From: Panacagrimonas sp052389915
GTDB taxonomy: Bacteria; Pseudomonadota; Gammaproteobacteria; Nevskiales; Nevskiaceae
DNA: 64,000 bases
NCBI GenBank assembly: GCA_052389915.1
Contig: JBQTHL010000014.1
Span: 124,001-188,000, forward strand
Direction of reading: 5' to 3'
Position 1 is the stretch's first letter, and each line of letters opens with the position of its first letter. The translations under genes and the position numbers were made by a program. This document shows positions 26,193 to 34,541 of the stretch, in pieces. The notes under the pieces are model-generated. The model was not told where the DNA came from. It ran no database searches and saw only the letters and a list, made by a program, of their open reading frames with translations.

Positions 26193-26993
26193 TCAGATCT
26201 GCGAGAAATCACCATGGCGTCCCTTTCCGCCGCTGAAACGCGTGGCGCCCGCAAGCCCCTCCGCACCGAACGCACCGACACTGTTGCTCCACTCCACACG
26301 CATGGCGGCGTCGTGGGACAGGCCCTGCTGCTGGATCACACTGCGCCGGTCGGCGCGAACGCAGGCTTGCGGGAACCGCGCGATCTGCTGCGCCATGGCT
26401 TCGGCTTCCTGGCGTGACTGGCCGTCTTCCACCACTTTTTCGCAGGCGCCGATGCGCAGGCATTCCTCAGCGGGCACCTTGCGACCGGTGAGGATGATCT
26501 CCATGGCGCGCCCCTGACCGACCAGCCGCGGCAGTCGCACGGTGCCGCCGTCGATCAGGGGGATGCCCCAGCGCCGGCAGTACACGCCGAAGTAGGCGCT
26601 CCGTTCCATCACGCGCAGGTCGCACCACAGCGCAAGTTCGAATCCACCCGCCACGGCAGGACCCGCGACGGCAGCGATGACCGGCTTTGACAGCTTCAGA
26701 CGACTGGGGCCCATGGGGCCGCGCGGCACGGGCTCGCCTTCAGCCGGAAAATTCAGGAAGGCCAGCGGCTCGGGATGGTCGGTGAGACTGCTCGCGTACT
26801 TGAGATCCCAGCCGGCGCAGAAGGCACCGCCCTCACCCCAGAACACGGCGACCGACGCATCCGGATCGGCGTCGAAAGCCTCGAAAGCCGCGACCAAAGC
26901 GACCGCGCTGTCCGGGTCCATCGCGTTGCGTGCTTCGGGGCGACTGTGAATGACCGTCGTGACCGGCCCATTGCGCTCCACTCTTACGCTCAT
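26193..26993 (-). CDS. Enoyl-CoA hydratase family protein 2
   Basis: This crotonase-superfamily enzyme of 266 residues begins at ATG 26991-26993 with GGAG seven bases upstream. Motifs are VTTVIHSRPEARNAMD, the oxyanion-hole loop GEGGAFCAGWDLKYAS, and GPAVAGGFELALWCDLRVME. The expected catalytic region reads VYCRRWGIPLIDGGTVRLPRLVG, with no Glu at the usual second position. It is therefore an enoyl-CoA hydratase-like protein rather than a proven hydratase. It is probably co-transcribed with the AP2-like gene (64 bp) and hydratase 1. Confidence 0.87.
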   Translation of the reverse strand: MSVRVERNGPVTTVIHSRPEARNAMDPDSAVALVAAFEAFDADPDASVAVFWGEGGAFCAGWDLKYASSLTDHPEPLAFLNFPAEGEPVPRGPMGPSRLKLSKPVIAAVAGPAVAGGFELALWCDLRVMERSAYFGVYCRRWGIPLIDGGTVRLPRLVGQGRAMEIILTGRKVPAEECLRIGACEKVVEDGQSRQEAEAMAQQIARFPQACVRADRRSVIQQQGLSHDAAMRVEWSNSVGAFGAEGLAGATRFSGGKGRHGDFSQI

Positions 26994-27198
26994 GTGAGGT
27001 CTCCACCATTGCTAGTCGTTTCGCGGCCCGAGGGTAGCGGGCTGTCCGTAAGCTGGAAAGCATCCGCGTGCGAGCCCTTCTATTGCACGTTCACGTCAAA
27101 GAGTAGATTTGCCGCCACTAATATCCGGTTAGATACCGACAGAATCTGTAGCAATGTGTAGAGCGAGGCATCGAGTTAACTAATGTGAGGAGAGCACC

Positions 27199-28260
27199 AT
27201 GAAAGCTGCCATCTATTTCGGGCCCGAGAATATCCGCTGCACTGACATTGCAGACCCGGTCCTGAAGGCCGATCACGAGATGCTGGTCAAGGTCATCGCC
27301 ACCTCCATCTGCGGTTCGGACCTGCACCTGTTCCGCGGGGCGCTGGACGGCATCATGGAGAAAGGCAAATCACAGACGGGTCATGAACTCATCGGCGAGG
27401 TGGTGCAGGTCGGCAAGACGGTGGGCCGCTTCAAACCCAAGGACCGCATCAGCATGGGTTACTCGGTGTCCTGCGGGCACTGTTACATGTGCGAAGTGGG
27501 CCAGACCGCGCATTGCGAAACCACCAACAAGGCGGTTTATGGTTTTGGCACCGCCTTCGGCAGCATCAACGGCACCCACGCAGAAGCGCTTATCATCCCG
27601 CACGCCGACGGCCACGCCATGAAGGTGCCGCTGCACATCTCCGACGAAGCTGCGGTCACCCTGTCCTGCAATCTGCCGTCGGCGATCATTGCCAACAACA
27701 CTGCGGACATTCAGGTCGGGGAGACGGTTGCGATGGTGGGTGCCGGCCCCACCGGCCTGATGGCGCTGGACATTGCCTTGCTCAAGGGACCGGGCCGCAT
27801 GGTGGTGCTGGATCGCGTGCCGCATCGCCTGGAAGCCATAGCCAAGCGAGGCGCGATCGCCATCGACATCAGTGTCGATGGCTGGAAGGAAAAGGCTCTG
27901 GCCGAGACCGGAGGGCGTGGGTTTGACAAGGTGATCGAGGTCGTCGGCCTGCCCGAAAGCTTGCAGACTGCGCTCGATCTGGTTCGACCCGGTGGTACCG
28001 TCGCAGCCATCGGTGTGTTCTGCGACGCCACCTTCAATCTGAATCTCGCTGACGTCTTCCTGCGCAACATCACCTTGCGCATGAATGGTTTCGCCAACGC
28101 ACAGATGTTTATGTTCGAGGGCCTGCGCATGCTGGAACGTGGCGTGGTCAAGCCGCAGGAACTGTTCTCCCACACATTTGCGCTGACGGACGTGGACAAG
28201 GCCTTCTCCACGTTTTTCGCTAAGTCGGATGGCGCCATGAAGATGCTGATCCGCCCCTGA
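27199..28260 (+). CDS. Zinc-dependent alcohol dehydrogenase (MDR superfamily)
   Basis: This 353-residue medium-chain dehydrogenase has catalytic zinc ligands Cys38 (ICGSD), His62 and Glu63 (TGHE). The structural-zinc cluster is Cys92, Cys95, Cys98 and Cys106 (SCGHCYMC...HC). The Rossmann motif is AMVGAGPTGLMALDIALL, with an acidic Asp at the end of the next strand (VVLDRV) favouring NAD. The start at ATG 27199 has GAGGAG upstream. Family resemblance is to secondary-alcohol and formaldehyde-type dehydrogenases; the substrate is not certain. It precedes the acetone carboxylase-like gene on the same strand, which would suit 2-propanol oxidation to acetone, but this is inference. Confidence 0.9.
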   Translation: MKAAIYFGPENIRCTDIADPVLKADHEMLVKVIATSICGSDLHLFRGALDGIMEKGKSQTGHELIGEVVQVGKTVGRFKPKDRISMGYSVSCGHCYMCEVGQTAHCETTNKAVYGFGTAFGSINGTHAEALIIPHADGHAMKVPLHISDEAAVTLSCNLPSAIIANNTADIQVGETVAMVGAGPTGLMALDIALLKGPGRMVVLDRVPHRLEAIAKRGAIAIDISVDGWKEKALAETGGRGFDKVIEVVGLPESLQTALDLVRPGGTVAAIGVFCDATFNLNLADVFLRNITLRMNGFANAQMFMFEGLRMLERGVVKPQELFSHTFALTDVDKAFSTFFAKSDGAMKMLIRP

Positions 28261-28269
28261 GCGTCGTCG

Positions 28270-28288
28270 AGGCCGAGCTTTTCGGCCT
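28270..28288 (+). terminator. Weak hairpin after the alcohol dehydrogenase
   Basis: AGGCCGA-GCTTT-TCGGCCT forms a perfect 7-bp stem 9 bp after the stop. It has no U-tract, so termination would be weak or the hairpin may only protect the mRNA end. Confidence 0.35.
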
Positions 28289-28371
28289 TCGCCGAACCGG
28301 ACACTACTGATTTGCCGCAACGTCTAAATTCGAGGTGATGCACACCCGACGAAGGAGGCAAGGCGAAGGCC

Positions 28372-30750
28372 ATGAACGACATGCAGGTCACCGCCTACGA
28401 CAAGGCGCTGCTCGATAAATTCCTCAAGGACAACCAGCTCTTCTACGGGCCGGACCAGGAGATCATGGTCGACCACCGCATGGGTCCGCGCAGCCCGGAC
28501 GAAGCGCGCCTGCTCGAAGGCACACGAGATCCGCACCTGGTCAACCGGGTCAGAGGCCGCATCCTCGCGGCGCTCGACGAGAGCAATACCATGGCCCAGC
28601 AGATGGGCTAGGCGCCGGGCGCCAAATGGGGCGACCTGGTGGCCGCCGTCTTCACCGCCAGCGGTGATTTGTCGATGATCGCGCCGCACGGCGTGATGGC
28701 GTTCGCCGCCGCCTGTCACTACCCAATCAAGTTCATCATCAAGTACTGGATGAAGGATCCTACGGTGGGCGTCCGCGACGGCGACGGCTTCGTGCACAAC
28801 GACGCGCGCTACGGCGGCATCCACAACACGGATCAGTCCACGATGTTGCCGCTGTACTGGAAGGGCAAGCGGGTGTGCTGGCTGACCGTCACCATCCACG
28901 AAGGTGAAAACGGAAGCTGCGAGCCCGGCGGCATGCCGGCCGCGGCCGAGAGTCGCTTCGACGAAGGCTTGAAGATGTCGCCGTTCAAGGTGATCGAAAA
29001 CTTCGAACTCAAGCGCGACCTCGTCACCTTCCTGCAGAACTCGGTACGCGACCCCAAGCTCCAGTACGAAGACATGAAGGTCAAGCTGCACTCGGCGCTG
29101 CGCTTGCGCGAAAGAGTGCTGAGCATCCTCGAAGAGTTCGGCGAAGACGCACTGACCCTCACCTTGCGCCAGCATATGGAGGACGTGCGGGAGGAGGTGC
29201 GGCGCCGCATTCTGGAACTGCCCGACGGCACCACGCGGGTGGCCGCGCTTATCGACTCGACCCTGCGCGAAAACGCGCTGCTCAAGTACAGCCTCGCGAT
29301 CACCGTCAAGGGCGACAAGATGACCCTGGACTGTCGCGGCTCCTCGCCGGAATTCCTCAACCGCTCGGTCAACTGCAGCAAGTCCTCGCTCAAGACCGTG
29401 CTGCTGACCTGCTTCCAGCAGAACATCTGGCCCGACCTGCGGCCGACGATGGCGGTGATCAGCCCGATGGACATGCTGTTCGACGAGCATTCGCTGGTGA
29501 ACGCCTCGGACGAAGTGCCGCAGGCGATGAGCCTGATCCCGATCTTCAAGACGCTGACCCTGCCGGTCATTCCGATAACCAAGTTCAACTACAGCCTGCC
29601 GCACCGCTACACCGCCGTGGTCGCGCCGCAATACGACCAGCCCTCGACCTTCATCTACGGCGGCCTGACCCAGAACGGCGAGAACGTCGGCAACTTCTGC
29701 GCCGACATCAACGGCGACGGCCAGGGCGGGCGCAATCATCGCGATGGCGAGCACTCGATGTCGCCGCCGTTCGCCGCGTGCTGCGATATCGGCGAGATCG
29801 AGGTCATCGAGGAAGAACTGCCGATCGTGCGCCTGGGTGCGTTCACACTCGCAAAAGACAGAGAAGGCTTCGGCAAGTACCGCGCGGGACTCGGCTACGA
29901 AATGATTTCATCGGTGCGCGGAACAGGATTCTGGGGTTTCATGACCGGCGTCACCGGATCCCTGTTCACACCCTCGCAAGGACTGTTCGGCGGCTACGGT
30001 CCGCCGGTGTATCCGCTGTGCAGGATTCGCGACGTCAACATCTTCGAGCAGCTTGCAAGCAATCCCGGCAAGATCAAGTTCGACATGCTGGACCTGATGA
30101 ATAACCAGACCGTCGAGGGCGGCCGCTATTCAAGCCACGAGATGGCGATGACCTTCGAGCTGTGCCAGGAGGGCGAGGTCTACATGTGTTGCCAGGGCAC
30201 CGGCGCCGGTTACGGCGACGTGCTGCTGCGCGACCCGGCCCTGGTGATGAAGGACATCGAAGAAGACCTCATCTCACACGAGACGGCGCGCGACATTTAT
30301 AGGGTGGTGTTCGATTCCACCACGCTACGGATAGACGAGGAAGGCACCCAGGCGGCGCGCGCCACCGAGCGCAAAGCACGCCTGGAGCGCGGCAAGCCCT
30401 TCGACGAATTCGTCAGCGAGTTCGTCACGCCGGAGCCGCCAGAGCACCTGCCCTACTACGGTAGCTGGGACGATCCCAAGGTGATCGGCACCAGCCAGGG
30501 CAATCGCATCAAGATGGCTTCGGACAAGATCCAGAGCATGTTCATGCCCAATCCCAGGGACGTGAAAATTGCGGCGCTCGAAAAGGAATTGGGCGCAGCA
30601 AGAGCCGAGCTTGATGCCTGTCGCGGTCAGGCCAGAGGCTGGGGGAAGAGGGCTTCCAGAGGGCGGCCGAAAGGTCGCCTTTTTGTTGACTCACGACAAC
30701 ATCAGCTCCGCATGAGCACATGGCAGGCCGGTATATTGACCGTCATCGCC
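28372..30750 (+). pseudogene. Acetone carboxylase subunit alpha-like (HyuB family), interrupted by in-frame TAG and lacking its own stop
   Basis: Acetone carboxylase makes acetoacetate from acetone and bicarbonate. The alpha subunit belongs to the hydantoinase B/oxoprolinase family. The first 79 codons (LLDKFLKDNQLFYGPDQEIM...ALDESNTMAQQMG) end at TAG 28609-28611. The same frame then continues APGAKWGDLVAAVFTASGDL and on through GDGFVHNDARYGGIHNTDQS, IHEGENGSCEPGGMP, TFLQNSVRDPKLQYEDMKVK, FIYGGLTQNGENVGNFCADING and GAGYGDVLLRDP. Family members read MGAAPGAKWGD here, so the amber replaces one residue. The frame has no stop at the expected C-terminus (about 30605-30645); it runs through a terminator hairpin into the WYL gene. 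No AcxA or AcxC gene is nearby. It may be a decaying gene, a read-through product, or contain a sequencing error. Confidence 0.8.
30660..30684 (+). terminator. Rho-independent terminator after the acetone carboxylase-like gene
   Basis: GGCGGCC (30662-30668), a GAAA tetraloop and GGTCGCC (30673-30679) form a 7-bp stem with one G-U pair, followed by TTTTT. It marks the real end of the upstream gene, even though the reading frame continues through it. Confidence 0.8.
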
Positions 30751-31713
30751 ATGAAGTCCTTCGAACACATCTACCGCGTACACCGACTGCTGAAGCAGGC
30801 GCGTTATCCGGTGTCCTTCAGCCGTGTGCAGGACGAGCTTGAATGCTCCAAGTCCTCGGTCAAGCGCCTACTGCGGGACAGGCGCGATCAGCTTGGGGCG
30901 CCGATTCAGACCTGTCGCGAACCCGCTGGGTATCGTTACACCGATCAGGCCTACGAGCTTCCTGGGCTGTGGTTTGGCGCCGACGAACTGCACGCCCTGC
31001 TGACGCTCCAGCATCTGCTCAACTCCTTCCAGCCGGGCTTGCTGGACGAGGCCTTGTCTCCACTGCGATCGCGGCTAACCGGGATACTCGCGACCCAGGG
31101 GATCAGCGCGCCGCCACTGGAACGCATTCGCCTGCTGACTCTCGCCGCGCGCCCTCCGGGCGAGCATCTGGGATCCGTCGCGCAAGCCGTGCTGCGCCGT
31201 CAGCGCTTGTTTGTCGTCTACCGCGCCAAGACCGGAACCCCCGACAGCGAACGCGAAATCTCTCCGCAACGGCTACTCAACTACCGCGGCAACTGGTACC
31301 TCGATGCGTGGTGTCATCAAGCAACGGCACTGCGTACGTTTGCCGTCGACGGGATCCTACGCATGAAGGGACTGGACGCTGTCACCCATGAGGTTCCTCC
31401 CTCCGATCTGGACGTAGAGCTGGGCTCGTCTTACGGAATTTTCGCCGGCCAGCCTACGCACACCGCTGTGCTGCGCTTCACGGCCGCTCGCGCCCGCTGG
31501 ATCGAAGGAGAGCGCTGGCATCCCCAGCAAACCAGTACCCCGCTCGCCGATGGAGAGTTGGAACTATGCGTTCCGTATCGGCACGACCAGGAACTGATTC
31601 TGGACATCCTGCGTTATGGTCCGGATGTAGAAGTGATCGCACCCGCAACTTTGCGCCACGCCGTGATCGAACGCCTGCAACAAGCATTGAAACAATATCG
31701 AAAGCGCGACTGA
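30751..31713 (+). CDS. WYL-domain transcriptional regulator next to the cas genes
   Basis: The 320-residue protein starts at ATG 30751. An N-terminal DeoR-like winged helix (MKSFEHIYRVHRLLKQARYPVSF, ECSKSSVKRLLRDRRD) is followed by a WYL domain (RRQRLFVVYRAK, ISPQRLLNYRGNWYLDAWCHQ, LRTFAVDGI) and a WCX-type C-terminus. WYL proteins sense ligands or nucleic acids and are often linked to CRISPR loci. A -10-like TATATT at 30732-30737 would give a very short leader. An in-frame ATG at 30712 precedes it and is less likely. The gene sits 68 bp upstream of cas3 and is the obvious candidate cas regulator. Confidence 0.9.
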   Translation: MKSFEHIYRVHRLLKQARYPVSFSRVQDELECSKSSVKRLLRDRRDQLGAPIQTCREPAGYRYTDQAYELPGLWFGADELHALLTLQHLLNSFQPGLLDEALSPLRSRLTGILATQGISAPPLERIRLLTLAARPPGEHLGSVAQAVLRRQRLFVVYRAKTGTPDSEREISPQRLLNYRGNWYLDAWCHQATALRTFAVDGILRMKGLDAVTHEVPPSDLDVELGSSYGIFAGQPTHTAVLRFTAARARWIEGERWHPQQTSTPLADGELELCVPYRHDQELILDILRYGPDVEVIAPATLRHAVIERLQQALKQYRKRD

Positions 31714-31718
31714 ACCAC

Positions 31719-31736
31719 GGGGTCAGTTTTTGGGCC
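31719..31736 (+). promoter_or_regulatory. Hairpin motif, copy 1, between WYL stop and cas3
   Basis: GGGGTCAGTTTTTGGGCC begins 6 bp after the WYL stop. It matches 15 of 18 positions of the hairpin at 34491-34507 plus one flanking base. Flanking CACGG and CCGTG (31716-31720 and 31742-31746) can add an outer stem. It could be a terminator for the WYL gene (TTTT follows), an operator or an RNA processing site. Confidence 0.5.
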
Positions 31737-31781
31737 TTTTGCCGTGCAGAATCGGCTTTGAAGTGAGAACAGGGGGCATGC

Positions 31782-34475
31782 GTGACCGCGGCGTACTGGA
31801 ACTACTGGGGCAAGGCAAGGCCGGGAGACGGAGCCGTAACCTGGCATCCGCTACCCTGCCATTGTCTTGATGTAGCCGCCGTAGGCCGCGAATTTCTCTA
31901 CCGCGCGCCCGTGCTGCGCGGCTTCTGGTCGCATCGCTTGGGGCTGACCGAGGACGCCTTCACCGACCTCTGCACGTTCTTCCTCGCGCTGCACGACCTC
32001 GGTAAGTTTGCGGTGCCCTTCCAGGCGCAGCGCGCTGACTTGCTGGCATCCCTGCAACAGGGACGGCAGACGCTCAAGACCTACGGACCCAGGCATTACC
32101 ACGACAGCCTCGGTGCAGCGCTTGCGGCCGGGCATTGGGAGCACTGGGCTGAGCTCGAGTGGCTCGATGCCCTATGGGGCGGAGCCCACTTCGAGGCTGC
32201 GGAGTGCTGGATCAACGCCGTCACCGGACATCACGGCCAGCCACCGGCGGGAGGCGTTACGGTCTGCGCAAACTTCGACGAGCGGGATATTCGCGCGGCG
32301 GCTGAATTCGTCGATGCGGCCGGGAATCTCCTGTTGCCCCAGAGCAGTCGGGACGCCTGGCTCGCGAGTCGGCCCGCCGATCTCCTGAACGAACACCGGC
32401 GCTTCTCGTGGTGGCTGGCCGGCTTGTCGGTGCTGGCAGACTGGCTCGGTTCCAACACCGACTACTTTCCCTATCGCGAGCCGTCTTCTTCGCTTGAGGC
32501 GTATTGGAATCAGGCGCGCGGCCAGGCGAGAACCGCCTTGGATCGCAGCGGCGTCGTGCCGCGGCGTGCGAGCGGCCGAAAAGCCTTTGCGGAGCTGTTC
32601 CCGAAAATCGGCATCTCACAGACGCCCTTGCAGAACTGCTGCGATAGGCTCGCGCTGAGCAGCACGCCGCAGTTGTTCGTCCTAGAAGACGTGACCGGTG
32701 CCGGCAAGACCGAAGCGGCCGTGATGCTGGCGCATCGGCTGCTGCAGGCGGGGCTTGGAGAAGGGCTGTATTTCGCCCTGCCCACCATGGCCACCGCCAA
32801 CCAGATGTACCAGCGAATCGGTGAGGTCTACGATCATCTGTTCGAGCCCGGCAGCCGGCCCTCGCTGGTGCTCGCGCACGGGGCGCGAGATCTTTCCAAA
32901 GCTTTTCGCTCCACCGTCCTGCCAAAAGATTCCGCGGAACCAGAATACGAGAAGCTCGCGACCGCCAGCCAGCGCTGTACCGCCTGGCTCGCGGATACGC
33001 GCAAGGCCGCGCTGCTGGCCCAGGTCGGCGTCGGCACTATCGACCAGGCCCTGATGGCCGTGCTGCACGCCAAGCACCAGTCGCTGCGCCTGCTGGGCCT
33101 GTTCGGCAAGGTGCTGATCGTCGATGAGGTGCATGCCTGCGACAGCTATCTGTTTGGCGTGCTCAAGACGCTGCTGCGGTTTCATCGCGAAGCCGGTGGC
33201 TCCGCCATCCTGCTGTCCGCCACGCTGCCGCAGCAGATGCGCCGTGAACTGTGCGCCATCTACTCGCGCACCGAGAGCATGCAGTCCTCCGACTACCCGC
33301 TGCTAACCCATGCCGACGAAGCGGGACTGCGGGAGATTCCCGTCGCCACCCGCAGCCAAGTCGTGCGACGTGTGGACGTGCAATGGCTGCGCGACCCGGC
33401 CGCCTGCGAGGCCTATGTTCTGGAAGCGGCGCGCGCCGGCAAGGCGGTGTGCTGGATTCGCAACACCGTCTCCGATGCCATCGCGAGTTATCGCGCGCTC
33501 AAGGCGGCGCATCCGCACACGCAGTTGTTTCACGCCCGCTTTGCGCTGGGCGACCGCCTGCGGATCGAGAACGAAGCACTCGAACGCTTCGGCAAGAAAG
33601 TCGACGCGGATCGCGCCGGCCAGGTGCTGGTGGCGACACAAGTCGTCGAGCAATCGCTCGACCTCGACTTTGACGTGATGGTCAGCGACATCGCACCCAT
33701 CGACCTACTGATTCAGCGCGCCGGCCGCCTGCATCGGCACGAACGCGGCGACCGCGGCGTGCCGACGCTCGCAATCCACGCGCCGCCGGCCTTGCCCGAC
33801 GCCGATCCGAAGTGGATGGGGCCGCACCTGCGCAAGAGCGCGTATGTCTACCCCAATCTCGCCCAGCTCTGGCTCAGCGTTCGCGAGCTATCCACGCGCG
33901 GCGGCTGGCACATGCCGACAGACGCGCGGGCGATGATCGAAGCCGTCTACGGGCCGGACGCGGCAGATCAGATTCCAACCGGCCTGAGCGGTGTGAATGA
34001 CACGCAGACCGGTAATCGCCAGGCCGAGAAAAGTCTTGCGATGACCAACACCCTGAGCCTGTCCGCGGGTTATGTGAGCAGCCAGAGTGGAGGCGGCAAC
34101 TGGTCAAGTGAAGCTCACACCCCGACCCGTCTCGGCGAGCCCTCGGTGACGCTGCATCTGCTGCGCTGGGCAGATGGAAAACTGTCGGATTTCTTCACCG
34201 ACGATAACCGGGCGACCGCGGCGGGCCTCAGCCGTCTCAGCGTTCGCGCCAGCCAGATCAATGAGGAAGCGGAGTCCGATGATCCCGGCGTCAAAGCGGC
34301 GCTCAGCCAATGGCGCGAGCGCATGGGTAGAGCGGCGAAATGGGTGGTCGCGGTGCCGCTGATCGAGCGAAATGGAGAATGGATGGGCGGTGCACGACAG
34401 GTGTCCGAGGGGCGCGCCGCGCGTTCGTTGCGCTTGCGGTATAGCGCAGATGAAGGACTGAGTTGGAAAACCTGA
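31782..34475 (+). CDS. cas3: CRISPR-associated nuclease/helicase Cas3 (type I-E)
   Basis: Cas3 unwinds and degrades DNA marked by Cascade. The 897-residue protein begins at GTG 31782 with AGGGGG just upstream. The N-terminal HD nuclease has HPLPCHC, the LHDLGKF pair (His71-Asp72) and TGHHGQPP. The superfamily 2 helicase has Walker A VTGAGKT (about 306-312), DEVH in VDEVHACDSY (near 448), motif III LLSATLP and motif VI QRAGRLHRHERG. Length and fused HD-helicase order fit type I-E. It is transcribed ahead of casA, with a 66-bp gap holding a perfect hairpin. Confidence 0.96.
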   Translation: MTAAYWNYWGKARPGDGAVTWHPLPCHCLDVAAVGREFLYRAPVLRGFWSHRLGLTEDAFTDLCTFFLALHDLGKFAVPFQAQRADLLASLQQGRQTLKTYGPRHYHDSLGAALAAGHWEHWAELEWLDALWGGAHFEAAECWINAVTGHHGQPPAGGVTVCANFDERDIRAAAEFVDAAGNLLLPQSSRDAWLASRPADLLNEHRRFSWWLAGLSVLADWLGSNTDYFPYREPSSSLEAYWNQARGQARTALDRSGVVPRRASGRKAFAELFPKIGISQTPLQNCCDRLALSSTPQLFVLEDVTGAGKTEAAVMLAHRLLQAGLGEGLYFALPTMATANQMYQRIGEVYDHLFEPGSRPSLVLAHGARDLSKAFRSTVLPKDSAEPEYEKLATASQRCTAWLADTRKAALLAQVGVGTIDQALMAVLHAKHQSLRLLGLFGKVLIVDEVHACDSYLFGVLKTLLRFHREAGGSAILLSATLPQQMRRELCAIYSRTESMQSSDYPLLTHADEAGLREIPVATRSQVVRRVDVQWLRDPAACEAYVLEAARAGKAVCWIRNTVSDAIASYRALKAAHPHTQLFHARFALGDRLRIENEALERFGKKVDADRAGQVLVATQVVEQSLDLDFDVMVSDIAPIDLLIQRAGRLHRHERGDRGVPTLAIHAPPALPDADPKWMGPHLRKSAYVYPNLAQLWLSVRELSTRGGWHMPTDARAMIEAVYGPDAADQIPTGLSGVNDTQTGNRQAEKSLAMTNTLSLSAGYVSSQSGGGNWSSEAHTPTRLGEPSVTLHLLRWADGKLSDFFTDDNRATAAGLSRLSVRASQINEEAESDDPGVKAALSQWRERMGRAAKWVVAVPLIERNGEWMGGARQVSEGRAARSLRLRYSADEGLSWKT

Positions 34476-34487
34476 GTGAAAGAATGC

Positions 34488-34510
34488 ACAGGCTCAGTTT
34501 TTGAGCCTGT
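34488..34510 (+). promoter_or_regulatory. Hairpin motif, copy 2, between cas3 and casA
   Basis: ACAGGCTCA-GTTTT-TGAGCCTGT is a perfect 9-bp stem with a 5-base loop, 12 bp after the cas3 stop and 31 bp before the casA start. No U-tract follows. Its core GGCTCAGTTTTTGAGCC is nearly repeated before cas3 (31719-31736), with an identical TCAGTTTTTG centre. Confidence 0.6.
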
Positions 34511-34541
34511 CATGCGCTAGCGTTCGACAAACGGAGAAGTG

